Shown here: one piece after another, positions 56,481 to 64,000 of the stretch
Position numbering within the stretch: the first letter of the stretch is position 1
How the letters are laid out: each line of letters opens with the position of its first letter
NCBI RefSeq assembly: GCF_001598855.1
Contig: NZ_BCZS01000020.1
Coordinates: 1 to 64,000, forward strand
From: Pluralibacter gergoviae ATCC 33028 = NBRC 105706
GTDB lineage: Bacteria > Pseudomonadota > Gammaproteobacteria > Enterobacterales > Enterobacteriaceae
DNA length: 64,000 nt
Direction of reading: 5' to 3'
Notes under the pieces: model-generated
The model's database searches: none
What the model was told of the DNA's origin: nothing
The model's input: only the letters and a program-made list of their open reading frames with translations
Made by a program: the position numbers and the translations under genes

Positions 56481-58426
56481 CTAACTCATCAATCCTTGAC
56501 GGCAATGATCGCGATGCAGGGGTAGTAGAAGAGATTTGCGGCTACCTTACAGACATTCCACCTCGTAACTACTTTCTTTTTGCGGGGGCTGGTTCTGGTA
56601 AAACACGAACATTGGTGGAAGTTTTACGTCGCCTTACTGGTGTGACCGAGCATGAGAAGGGGGGACAATTGGCACGGTCCCTGAAGATGTATGGGCGTTC
56701 TATTAGAGTGGTAACGTATACAAAGAATGCCGTCTCTGTAATCAACGGACGTCTTGGAGACAATAGCTTAGTCTGTGTGTCTACCATCCATTCGTTTTGT
56801 TGGGAATTAATTAATGGGTTCAACGATGATATTCGCGAGTCTCTTATAGCAGTAAAAGAAGCTCAACTCGCTAAAGAGACTGCAGAGGCACAAGCGAAAC
56901 CGAGGGGTATTACTGCAGCAAAACAGCGTGACCTTGACGAAATCACAAATGAAATCGAGGTTCTTCGGACAACTGAAGTATTCAAATACCATCCCGATCG
57001 CAATACATATGGACCTGGTGCACTACCACACAATTACGTACTCGATGCGACAGCTTGGTTGCTTCAAAATAAGCCAACACTCCAATCCATTCTCAAAGAT
57101 CGACATCCAATCATACTGATTGATGAGTCGCAGGACACGATGAAAGGTGTACTGGACTCCTTGATGGTGCTTGCCAAAAAAAGTGAGAGAGATTTGACTC
57201 TTGGTCTGCTGGGAGATCATCGACAACGAATTTATATGGATGGTCATGCCGATCTTCCAAGCATTGTTCCGGAAAGCTGGGCAACGCCTGAGTTAAAAAT
57301 GAATCATCGCAGTCAACGACGGATAGTCACACTGATTAATAAAATCTGGGAAACCGAATTTGAAGGCAGGACACAACCAACAAAGGGGTCAGCACAACAT
57401 CCCCGAACGGAAAAAGCTGGTGGAACGGTTCGGCTCTTCTTGGGGGATACATCACGAAGTCCAGAAGATAAAGTGCTTAGTGAACGCTGGTGCGCTGAGC
57501 GAATGTTTGAAATTAGTGGTTTAGCTGATTGGAATCAAGGGCAATATCAGTTGCTTGCGCTTGAGCATAAGCTTGTCGCCACTCGTGGCTCGTTTCTTGA
57601 TGTCTATGAGGCAATGGTTCTGTTAGATCCCAACGCTGCAGCACCATCTGGCAGTGGGGACAATAAGGGGCCTTCAACAGTACAAATTTTGCTTAATGAG
57701 CTGGCGCATTTAGAAGCCTGCGTCAGTGATGAAGGAATCGTTAATGAGTTTAAGGCCACCGAGGTTTTTCGACGTTATGGCGGTTTAGACAATATGCCTG
57801 AGGACTCAGAAGCAAGAATTGAACGTACTGATGAAATGCTCGAGGCGATAGCGATATTTGCAATGGCTTGCGCCAACCCTGAGTCAACGATCGCTGAGGT
57901 GTTAGCGCCAGTCTTGAGTGCAAACTTATTCGAGGTTGATCATCGACTCCTAGAGGCTTATGCCGACAAGTCACCAGCCCCGCAAGCTCCTGGACGTGGT
58001 GAGGATGAGTCAAAGCAAACCAGAATGCGCCGTGGATGGTGTGCACTGTTTGCTTCTCCATGGAAACAACTTAAGTGCTATCGGAATTACCTTGCTGGGA
58101 TTTCAGAGCTCGCAACACATCAGGTAGTTAAAGGCTCTGAGTTCAATCACGTCATGGTTGTAATGGATGATGCGCTTGCTGGTGGAACTCTCATTAAGTA
58201 CGACAAAATTTTTGGTGGTACGAAGTTAAGTCCAACAGATAAAAAGAATGCAGAGGCTGGTAAGGAGACAACAATTGACCGGACTTTACGTTTGCTGTAC
58301 GTGACTTGTAGCAGGGCGCAAGAATCGCTCGCCTTAGTGCTTTGGTCGTCCGATCCAGCTGCAGCAATGGCTCGAATTAAGGAGAGTCAATGGTTTGCTG
58401 AAGACGAAATACAAATAATCACATAA
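56477..58426 (+). CDS. UvrD/Rep-type SF1 helicase (Gabija GajB-like)
   Basis: This 649-aa superfamily 1A protein has Walker A 'FAGAGSGKTRTL' (about 35-46) and motif II DESQD (about 215-219). Motif III is 'GDHRQRIY' (about 246), motif IV 'MNHRSQRRIV', motif V 'VVKGSEFNHVMVVMDD' and motif VI 'LLYVTCSRAQESL'. Unlike full UvrD the 1B/2B regions are reduced or altered, as in GajB. It is longer than the founding GajB (about 490 residues). The ATGA overlap with the nuclease gene implies coupled translation and a 1:1 complex. Lower GC and different codon use from the core genes suggest horizontal origin. Confidence 0.87.
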   Translation: MTNSSILDGNDRDAGVVEEICGYLTDIPPRNYFLFAGAGSGKTRTLVEVLRRLTGVTEHEKGGQLARSLKMYGRSIRVVTYTKNAVSVINGRLGDNSLVCVSTIHSFCWELINGFNDDIRESLIAVKEAQLAKETAEAQAKPRGITAAKQRDLDEITNEIEVLRTTEVFKYHPDRNTYGPGALPHNYVLDATAWLLQNKPTLQSILKDRHPIILIDESQDTMKGVLDSLMVLAKKSERDLTLGLLGDHRQRIYMDGHADLPSIVPESWATPELKMNHRSQRRIVTLINKIWETEFEGRTQPTKGSAQHPRTEKAGGTVRLFLGDTSRSPEDKVLSERWCAERMFEISGLADWNQGQYQLLALEHKLVATRGSFLDVYEAMVLLDPNAAAPSGSGDNKGPSTVQILLNELAHLEACVSDEGIVNEFKATEVFRRYGGLDNMPEDSEARIERTDEMLEAIAIFAMACANPESTIAEVLAPVLSANLFEVDHRLLEAYADKSPAPQAPGRGEDESKQTRMRRGWCALFASPWKQLKCYRNYLAGISELATHQVVKGSEFNHVMVVMDDALAGGTLIKYDKIFGGTKLSPTDKKNAEAGKETTIDRTLRLLYVTCSRAQESLALVLWSSDPAAAMARIKESQWFAEDEIQIIT

Positions 58427-58445
58427 TGCTACAGACATAATTGAT

Positions 58446-58803
58446 ATTAGTTGGCAGATATCGTACCTAACGACTGGTTTCGTTGTAGCTTTTTCCGGCT
58501 ATGCGGGATGTGAAGATTAAAGGATTGATAATGGTAGGAATTGAAGATGTGCCTCAGCTCGAAGGAATGTGGGCACCACTCGATGCCCGTCGCGGGCTCA
58601 GGCAAATGTTTAGACGTTGGCTACCCACTACTAGTCATCTGCGCTCTGGTTTCGGGCAAGTAGAAATGTTCGATGAAATAGAGCTCCTCGATTTTTGCCA
58701 GCACTACTAAGGAGTCTCCCTGTGTTTAGGCTCAACGAAAACAATAGAGCTTATCGTTGGGCCTATCAATGGGCCTAAAAGGTTCGGATTTAATTAGTTG
58801 GCA
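58446..58803. repeat. 11-bp direct repeats flanking the small ORF
   Basis: 'attagttggca' occurs at 58446-58456 and again at 58793-58803. They bracket the small ORF between the helicase gene and the native ssrA flank (which in E. coli begins downstream of the terminator with similar sequence). They could be a footprint of an insertion or a chance match. Confidence 0.4.
58531..58710 (+). CDS. Small ORF downstream of the Gabija-like pair
   Basis: A 59-aa frame from an ATG (58531), preceded by 'aaaggatt', ends in 'FDEIELLDFCQHY'. A longer reading begins at 58501. It is unlike families I know. It starts about 100 nt after the helicase stop on the same strand, so it may be a third gene or debris of a larger one. 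Length and context alone support it. Confidence 0.3.
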   Translation: MVGIEDVPQLEGMWAPLDARRGLRQMFRRWLPTTSHLRSGFGQVEMFDEIELLDFCQHY

Positions 58804-58832
58804 TCAGACTTCGCGGGACAAATTCAAGGCAC

Positions 58833-58865
58833 AAAAAAGCCCGCAGGGCTTGCGCCGTGCGGGCT
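58833..58865 (-). terminator. Intrinsic terminator of ssrA
   Basis: On the minus strand agcccgca-(cggcgcaagccc)-tgcgggct is followed by TTTTTT. It matches the E. coli ssrA terminator in position and sequence. Confidence 0.93.
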
Positions 58866-58911
58866 CTTAGGACTTCATCGGATGACTCTGGTAATCACCG
58901 ATGGAGAATTT

Positions 58912-59274
58912 TGGTGGAGCTGGCGGGAGTTGAACCCGCGTCCGAAATTTCTACATCCTCGGCACTACATGCTTAGTCAGTCTTTACATTCGCTTGCCAG
59001 CTGCGGACAGACACGCCACGGACAAACTAGCCTGATTAGATTTAACGCTTCAACCCCAGGCAGGGCCTCCACGCGATCTCTTTTGGGTTTGACCTCTCTT
59101 TGATCCCCGTCTTAAGAGCGGAAGCTAGGGAGAGAGGGCTCAGAGCAGGTTATTAAGCTGCTAAAGCGTAGTTTTCGTCGTTTGCGACTATTTTTTGCGG
59201 CTTTTTACGAGGCCAACCGCCCCTCGGCATGCACCTTGGGTTTCGCAAATCCCGTCGAATCCAGAATCAGCCCC
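58912..59274 (-). ncRNA. ssrA: Transfer-messenger RNA (tmRNA)
   Basis: This 363-nt RNA has the same length as E. coli tmRNA. The 5' end GGGGCTGATTCTGGATTCGA and 3' end ...GCCAGCTCCACCA form the tRNA-Ala-like domain. The open frame at 59150-59185 encodes the tag ANDENYALAA followed by TAATAA. It rescues stalled ribosomes with SmpB. The 3' end of this gene is a common integration site for islands and phages (CP4-57 in E. coli). Here the downstream flank continues with native-looking terminator sequence, so no element is inserted exactly at the 3' end. Confidence 0.98.
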
Positions 59275-59374
59275 AATGTGTTCAAAACAGTATAGCAGAC
59301 CCGGGGGAAGAACTTCCACCGCTATCAAAGGGATAAGCGGTCAGGAAATGCGCACTCGGGTCGGCGGCCGCCGG

Positions 59375-59857
59375 TTAGCGGCCGGCGTTTTTCATAATGC
59401 GTTCTTTATCGCGCGCCCACTCCTGCTGTTTGAGGTCGGAGCGCTTGTCGTGCTGCCGTTTGCCCTTCGCCACGCCGATTTTGACTTTGCACCAGGCGTT
59501 CTTCCAGTAGAGGGAGAGGGCGACGACGGTGTAGCCTTCGCGGTTGATACGGCCGTAAAGGTTATCGAGTTCGCGCTGGTTGAGCAGCAGCTTGCGGGTG
59601 CGGGTCGGGTCGCAGACGTAGTGGGTGGAGGCCACCGCCAGCGGCGTGAAGTTGGCGCCGAACAGGAAGGCTTCGCCGTCCTTGAGGATAACGTAGCTGT
59701 CGCCGATGTTGGCTTTACCTGCGCGCAGGGATTTGACTTCCCAGCCCTGCAGGGAGAGGCCAGCTTCGAACTCCTCTTCGATGAAGTACTCGTGACGGGC
59801 GCGTTTATTCAGCGCTATGGTGGCTGATCCAGGTTTGTGGGGTTTTTTCTTGCTCAT
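59375..59857 (-). CDS. smpB: SsrA-binding protein SmpB
   Basis: This 160-aa protein forms a beta-barrel plus C-terminal helical tail, aligned end to end with E. coli SmpB ('[20 protein letters not shown]', '[19 protein letters not shown]'). It binds tmRNA and guides it to the ribosomal A site. It lies 100 nt upstream of ssrA on the same strand. Confidence 0.98.
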   Translation of the reverse strand: MSKKKPHKPGSATIALNKRARHEYFIEEEFEAGLSLQGWEVKSLRAGKANIGDSYVILKDGEAFLFGANFTPLAVASTHYVCDPTRTRKLLLNQRELDNLYGRINREGYTVVALSLYWKNAWCKVKIGVAKGKRQHDKRSDLKQQEWARDKERIMKNAGR

Positions 59858-60004
59858 AATATCCTGAAGTCATCTTTACGGTATCCTGCCTCAAGCTGTC
59901 CCGCGAGGCGCAATGGGCTATCTTAGCACGAGTTGCGGCGCGGCGTTTTTTTTCGCAGGGTATAAATGATATTATTCACGCCGTGTATTAGACCGGAAAT
60001 TGCC

Positions 60005-60442
60005 ATGCCCCAGATTAGCCGTACAGCGCTGGTTCCCTATAGCGCGGAGCAGATGTATCAACTCGTCAACGACGTAAAATCCTATCCCGCCTTTCTGCCG
60101 GGATGCACCGGCAGCCGCGTACTGGAGTCGGGGCCGACGCAGATGACCGCCGCCGTGGATGTCTCTAAAGCGGGGATCAGTAAGACCTTTACCACCCGTA
60201 ATACGCTGACCAGTAATCAGCGCATTCTGATGAATCTGGTGGACGGGCCGTTCAAGTCGCTGGTCGGCGGCTGGACCTTTACGCCGCTCAGCAGCGACGC
60301 CTGCAAGATAGAGTTCCAGCTGGACTTTGAGTTCACCAATAAGCTTATCGAGCTGGCGTTTGGCCGCATCTTCAAAGAGCTGGCCCTTAATATGGTGCAG
60401 GCGTTCACCAACCGCGCGAAGGTGGTGTACAGTGCCGGCTAA
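60005..60442 (+). CDS. ratA: START-like ribosome association toxin RatA
   Basis: This 145-aa SRPBCC/COQ10-START-fold protein reads '[20 protein letters not shown]' at the start and '[19 protein letters not shown]' further on. In E. coli RatA binds 50S subunits and blocks association with 30S; it is also described as a coenzyme Q-binding homologue. ATG at 60005 preferred. Divergent from smpB; overlaps ratB by 11 bp. Confidence 0.94.
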   Translation: MPQISRTALVPYSAEQMYQLVNDVKSYPAFLPGCTGSRVLESGPTQMTAAVDVSKAGISKTFTTRNTLTSNQRILMNLVDGPFKSLVGGWTFTPLSSDACKIEFQLDFEFTNKLIELAFGRIFKELALNMVQAFTNRAKVVYSAG

Positions 60443-60719
60443 TATCAGCGTTGAGGTGGTCTATGCCCTGCCGCAGAAGCAGTACCTGCAGCAGGTCAGG
60501 CTCGAAGAGGGGGCCACGGTCGAGCAGGCGATTATCGCCAGCGGCCTGACCCGGCTGCGCACCGATATCGATCTGAGCAAAAACAAGGTGGGGATCTGGA
60601 GCCGCCCGGTTAAGCTGCAGGACGAAGTGCACGACGGCGACAGGGTTGAGATCTACCGGCCGCTGATCGCCGATCCGAAGGCGCTGCGCCGGCAGCGGGC
60701 GGAGAAGGCCGCAAAATAA
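60432..60719 (+). CDS. ratB: RatB/RnfH-family protein
   Basis: This 95-aa ubiquitin-like-fold protein of the RnfH family starts at GTG inside the end of ratA ('[19 protein letters not shown]') and ends '[10 protein letters not shown]'. It aligns with E. coli RatB (YfjF). It is paired with ratA in a toxin-antitoxin-like arrangement; antitoxin activity was not shown in E. coli. A terminator follows immediately. Confidence 0.93.
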   Translation: MPANISVEVVYALPQKQYLQQVRLEEGATVEQAIIASGLTRLRTDIDLSKNKVGIWSRPVKLQDEVHDGDRVEIYRPLIADPKALRRQRAEKAAK

Positions 60720-60746
60720 AAAAAGCGCTCACTGAGCGCTTTTTTA
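60715..60746. terminator. Bidirectional terminator between ratB and bamE
   Basis: aaaaaagcgctca-ct-gagcgctttttt has A and T tracts on both sides. It serves the convergent ratAB and bamE transcripts. Confidence 0.92.
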
Positions 60747-60764
60747 ACAATCGGCCTGCGGCAA

Positions 60765-61109
60765 TTACTGATCGCCGGTCAGGGCAGGCTTGTTGTCGAT
60801 ATTGGTCAGCACGCCGCTGCCGTTGAAGGTCAGGGTCAGCGTCTGCTGGGTCACCTTCTCATGGCCCGGCTGCTGGCGGAAAACGTAGAACCAGGTGTTG
60901 CTGCCGAACGGATCGGACATCATCGGCGTGCCCAGCGCATAGGCCACCTGCTGTTGCGTCATACCCACGCGGATTTTAGCCACGTCGGTCGGGGTCAGGT
61001 AGTTACCCTGGTTGATGTCAGGTCGGTAAACCACGCGTTCCAGAGTGGAGCAACCTGCGGTCAACATCAGTAGAACCGCTGCGGCAGCAGTCAGCATTTT
61101 ACAGCGCAT
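60765..61109 (-). CDS. bamE: Outer membrane assembly lipoprotein BamE (SmpA)
   Basis: This 114-aa lipoprotein precursor has a signal peptide with lipobox TAGC (Cys about 20). The mature BamE fold shows '[16 protein letters not shown]', '[18 protein letters not shown]' and '[11 protein letters not shown]'. It is part of the BAM complex that inserts beta-barrels, and the conserved '[10 protein letters not shown]' contacts BamD and phosphatidylglycerol. ATG at 61109 matches E. coli. Confidence 0.97.
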   Translation of the reverse strand: MRCKMLTAAAAVLLMLTAGCSTLERVVYRPDINQGNYLTPTDVAKIRVGMTQQQVAYALGTPMMSDPFGSNTWFYVFRQQPGHEKVTQQTLTLTFNGSGVLTNIDNKPALTGDQ

Positions 61110-61257
61110 AGTGATTTCATTCCTTTTCGGGCCTGAGCAGTTCACGGCTCATTTATAATATGCCGATGATAATAGACCTTTCTCCACAATTAAACCTTGT
61201 CGTCAGTCTGCCATCGATTTTTTGCTGAAAACTCAGACCGTCAGATCCTGAAAAAGT

Positions 61258-62919
61258 TTACGCCGCCAGCAACTCTTTGGCATTCGCCAGGGTGTTGCGG
61301 GTCACTTCGTTGCCGCCGAGCAGGCGGGCCAGCTCCTGCAGCCGCGCGCGTTTATCCAGCGGCTGCATACGGGTTTCGGTCATCGCGCCGTCGGTTTCTT
61401 TGCTGACGAAGAAGTGGTGATGGCCGCAGCCGGCGACCTGCGGCAGGTGGGTGACGCACATCACCTGAGTGGAATCGCCGAGCTGGCGCAGCAGCTGGCC
61501 GACCACCGCGGCGGTCGGGCCGCTGATGCCGACATCCACTTCATCGAAAATCAGCGCCGGGGTTTCCATCTTGCGGGCAGTGATCACCTGAATCGCCAGC
61601 GCAATGCGCGACAGCTCGCCGCCGGAGGCAACTTTGGCGATAGGCTGCAGCGGCTGGCCGGGGTTAGTGGTCACGCGGAACTCGATGCGGTCGGCGCCGT
61701 CGGCGGTCAGGTGCGACTCATCAAAGCCGACGTCAATCGTAAACAGGCCGTGGGGCATCGAAAGTGAGTGCATACTCTCGGTGATAAGCCCGGCCAGCTC
61801 GTCGGCGCCCGACTGGCGCAGGGTGTGCAGCTGGCGGGCGGTTTCCAGCGCCTGCTGGTGATGCTTGTGCACGGCGAGGCTGAGCGTCTCCTGCGAGTCG
61901 GCCTGATCGTCGAGCTGCTGCTGTTCGTCAAGCATCGCCTGGTGGAAGGCGGGCAGCTCTTCCGGGCGGATGTGGTGCTTGCGCGCCAGCGAGATCTGGC
62001 GGGCGATGCGCTGCTCCAGCTCGAACAGGCGGTTAGGATCGAGGTCGAGGCGATCGCAGTAGTGCCGCAGTTCGTCGCTGGCTTCGCTCAGCTGAATGGC
62101 GGCCTCTTCCAGCATGTCGAGCACGCCGGAGAGTTTGCCGTCCATGCCGGCCAGCTCGCTAAGCAGCTGGCGGGCGGTATAGAGCTGGCTCTGCAGGTTA
62201 TTGTCTTCGCCGTCCGCCAGCAGGGTAAGGGCGCTCTGGCTGGTGCTCAGCAGCTGGCCGCTGTTGGCGAGGCGCTTGTACTCCTCGTCAATCTGTTCGA
62301 ATTCGCCGGGCTGCGGCTGGAATTCATTCAGCTCTTTCAGCTGATACTGCAGCAGCTCGGCGCGGGCCGCGCGCTCCTGGCTCTGCTGCTGGTGATGGGC
62401 GAGGGCGCGGCAGCTCTGGTGCCACTGGCCGTAGCGTTCAGCCATCTGCTGAGTGAGCGCCTGCTCACCGATGTAGCCGTCGAGCAGGGTCTTCTGGTGC
62501 TCGGACTTTACCAGCAGCTGGTGCGCGTGCTGGCCGTGGATCTGGATCAGCAGCTGGCCCAGCTCCCGCAGCTGAGAGACGGGCACGGCGGTGCCGTTGA
62601 TAAAGCCGCGGGAGCGGCCGTCGCTGCTGATGACCCGGCGAAGTAAACACTCACGCCCGTCTTCCAGCTGGTTGGCTTCCAGCCAGCGCACGGCGGCGGG
62701 GGTGTCTTTCAGGTTGAAGCGGGCGCACAGGTCGGCGCGGTTGGCGCCGGCGCGGACGATATCGCCCTCCGCGCGGTTGCCGAGGCACAGCCCGAGCGCA
62801 TCAATGGCGATAGATTTGCCTGCGCCGGTTTCACCGGTGATTGCCGTCATGCCGCCGTGAAAATCGATTTCAAGCTCGCGTACGATTGCAAAATTGCTGA
62901 TGGTCAGTTGTGCCAGCAT
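61258..62919 (-). CDS. recN: DNA repair protein RecN
   Basis: This 553-aa SMC-like ATPase has Walker A '[18 protein letters not shown]' near residue 30. A long coiled-coil middle follows (about 160-380), and the signature/Walker B region is '[16 protein letters not shown]' and '[12 protein letters not shown]'. It acts in double-strand-break repair and is one of the earliest SOS-induced genes. Two LexA boxes precede it. Confidence 0.97.
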   Translation of the reverse strand: MLAQLTISNFAIVRELEIDFHGGMTAITGETGAGKSIAIDALGLCLGNRAEGDIVRAGANRADLCARFNLKDTPAAVRWLEANQLEDGRECLLRRVISSDGRSRGFINGTAVPVSQLRELGQLLIQIHGQHAHQLLVKSEHQKTLLDGYIGEQALTQQMAERYGQWHQSCRALAHHQQQSQERAARAELLQYQLKELNEFQPQPGEFEQIDEEYKRLANSGQLLSTSQSALTLLADGEDNNLQSQLYTARQLLSELAGMDGKLSGVLDMLEEAAIQLSEASDELRHYCDRLDLDPNRLFELEQRIARQISLARKHHIRPEELPAFHQAMLDEQQQLDDQADSQETLSLAVHKHHQQALETARQLHTLRQSGADELAGLITESMHSLSMPHGLFTIDVGFDESHLTADGADRIEFRVTTNPGQPLQPIAKVASGGELSRIALAIQVITARKMETPALIFDEVDVGISGPTAAVVGQLLRQLGDSTQVMCVTHLPQVAGCGHHHFFVSKETDGAMTETRMQPLDKRARLQELARLLGGNEVTRNTLANAKELLAA

Positions 62920-62947
62920 AGCCGTCTTCCTGTATGAAAAACCATAA

Positions 62948-62985
62948 CTGTGTTTTCGTACAGTATAGACTGGTTTTTTATACAG
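62948..62985 (-). promoter_or_regulatory. Two LexA (SOS) boxes of recN
   Basis: On the minus strand CTGTATAAAAAACCAG (62970-62985) and CTGTACGAAAACACAG (62948-62963) fit CTGT-N8-ACAG, the second perfectly. They lie 30-65 bp upstream of the recN start, as in E. coli. Confidence 0.9.
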
Positions 62986-63004
62986 TAAAGAGGCAAATTC
63001 ACAA

Positions 63005-63883
63005 TCAGAACAATTTTTTCGACCAACCCAGCTTGGAGCTCAACGTATTGAAATAGTTGTAATCTTTTGGGTGGATAAGGTTGAGGTGATAGTCGCAGCG
63101 GCGGATCAGTACATCCTCACCTTCCTGAATCGGCAGCGCTATCTGACTGTCGCAGCTGATCTCCAGGTCGTTGCGCGGATGGGCGAAGCGCAGGCGGATA
63201 GTGCTGCTGCTGTTGATCACCAGCGGGCGGGCGGTCAGGGTGTGCGGAAACATCGGCACCAGGGTGATGGCGTCCAGCGAGGGCGTCAGGATCGGGCCGC
63301 CGGCGGAGAGCGAGTAGGCGGTGGAGCCGGTCGGCGTGGAGATAATCAGGCCGTCTGAGCGCTGGGAGAAGGCGAAAATTTCGTCGATATAGACTTCGAA
63401 CTCAATCATGTGCGCGACCTTGCCGGGGTGCAGCACCACCTCGTTAATCGCCGTGCTGATGCGTTTCTGGCAGTCCTGCTGGCACACCTGGGCCTCCAGC
63501 AGGAAGCGCTGCTCGGTGATATAATGTCCCTCAAGCACGTCGGCCAGCTGCTGCTGGGCGTTGTCCGGGTCAAGGTCGGTCAGAAAGCCGAGATTGCCGC
63601 GGTTAATGCCAATCACTTTGATGTCATAGCGGGCCAGCGTGCGGGCCGCGCCGAGCATATTGCCATCGCCGCCCACCACCACCGCCAGGTCCGCCTGCTG
63701 GCCAATCTCCGCCAGCGTGCCGGTGATGGCGTTCTGCAGCTGGAGCTCGCGGGCGATCTGCTGTTCAACCATCACGTTGTAGCCTTTGGAGCACAGCCAG
63801 CGCCAGAGCATTTCATGCGTGGTGAGCGCCGTGGGATGGCGTGGATGCCCGACGATACCGATGCACTTGAAATGATTGTTCAT
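63005..63883 (-). CDS. nadK: NAD kinase
   Basis: This 292-aa enzyme has the nucleotide motif '[16 protein letters not shown]' (GGDGN, about 70-76), '[14 protein letters not shown]' (NE/D-type segment) and '[17 protein letters not shown]'. It phosphorylates NAD to NADP. Length equals E. coli NadK. Divergent from the grpE promoter, convergent-free, upstream of recN on the same strand with an independent recN promoter. Confidence 0.98.
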   Translation of the reverse strand: MNNHFKCIGIVGHPRHPTALTTHEMLWRWLCSKGYNVMVEQQIARELQLQNAITGTLAEIGQQADLAVVVGGDGNMLGAARTLARYDIKVIGINRGNLGFLTDLDPDNAQQQLADVLEGHYITEQRFLLEAQVCQQDCQKRISTAINEVVLHPGKVAHMIEFEVYIDEIFAFSQRSDGLIISTPTGSTAYSLSAGGPILTPSLDAITLVPMFPHTLTARPLVINSSSTIRLRFAHPRNDLEISCDSQIALPIQEGEDVLIRRCDYHLNLIHPKDYNYFNTLSSKLGWSKKLF

Positions 63884-63933
63884 TGTCTGGGGGTCCTTGA
63901 GCCGTATGAAATGATGACAATATGCCAGCTTCC

Positions 63934-63962
63934 CTTGAAACGCGCGAAGCGATCCCCATAAT
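63934..63962 (+). promoter_or_regulatory. Sigma-32 heat-shock promoter of grpE (gene beyond window)
   Basis: CTTGAA (63934-63939), 14 nt, then CCCCATAAT (from 63954) matches the sigma-32 consensus CTTGAAA-N12-14-CCCCATNT and the E. coli grpE promoter sequence. The grpE coding sequence starts outside the window. Confidence 0.85.
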
Positions 63963-64000
63963 AAGCGAAGTCAGCGAGATAAATACGAAAAAACGCGGAG

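Noticed and set aside
58912-59103. Prophage or island attachment at the ssrA 3' end
   Set aside because: Terminator and downstream flank match native enterobacterial sequence, no integrase gene is present and no second copy of the ssrA 3' end was found in the window.
60005-60719. RatAB as a true toxin-antitoxin system
   Set aside because: The pair is core and conserved in Enterobacteriaceae, and antitoxin activity of RatB is not established, so it is annotated as housekeeping.

Overview
The window is chromosomal DNA of an enterobacterium, most likely from the Klebsiella/Enterobacter/Raoultella side of the Enterobacteriaceae. It is GC-rich. Long stretches keep Escherichia coli gene content and order: tRNA-Arg cluster - yqaB - yqaA - gshA - micA - luxS at the left; emrB-emrA-emrR, a ygaY-type MFS gene, proXWV, nrdFEIH, ygaM, ygaC, stpA and yqaE in the centre; and ssrA (tmRNA)-smpB-ratAB-bamE-recN-nadK-(grpE promoter) at the right. 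Species cannot be fixed from the sequence alone, and all assignments rest on recognised protein and RNA families read by eye.

Layout. 1-0.72 kb: three identical tRNA-Arg(ACG) genes, with RtT-like repeats in the spacers that copy the last 18-19 nt of the tRNA. 0.9-4.7 kb: BON lipoprotein, sugar phosphatase, DedA protein, glutathione synthesis, the MicA sRNA and AI-2 synthase. 4.75-7.2 kb: an AraC regulator and a long-type 2-isopropylmalate synthase. 7.3-10.6 kb: the emrRAB multidrug efflux operon, whose repressor EmrR lacks a 26-residue internal block. 10.7-11.9 kb: MFS exporter. 12.0-19.1 kb: two complete tandem copies of the proU (proVWX) glycine betaine/proline ABC operon, each with its own promoter region and terminator. 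19.4-23.3 kb: class Ib ribonucleotide reductase nrdHIEF with paired NrdR boxes. 23.4-29.4 kb: small housekeeping and stress genes.

29.6-48.5 kb is a metabolic accessory region. It holds a POT peptide transporter; a putative aromatic meta-cleavage cluster (MFS, flavin hydroxylase, VOC dioxygenase, FAH hydrolase, GntR regulator); a ddpXABCDF D-Ala-D-Ala peptidase/transport operon with an RpiR/MurR-type regulator; a PheC-like periplasmic protein; an SDR; a small YhfL lipoprotein; an MBL hydrolase; a cupin dioxygenase; and an orphan membrane protein. 48.6-51.4 kb is lutABC (lactate utilisation).

51.7-58.8 kb, next to the 3' side of ssrA, looks like a small variable island. It has a glycine-zipper toxin-like protein with a possible immunity partner, a lone hexapeptide acyltransferase, and a markedly AT-richer two-gene module: an OLD-family ATPase/TOPRIM nuclease overlapped by a UvrD-type helicase, i.e. 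a Gabija-like anti-phage system with proteins larger than the founding pair. No integrase is visible. The right flank returns to the conserved core.

The most notable points are the EmrR internal deletion (possible derepression of EmrAB), the proU tandem duplication with promoter divergence, the Gabija-like module and toxin pair beside ssrA, and the aromatic and D-Ala-D-Ala scavenging clusters.
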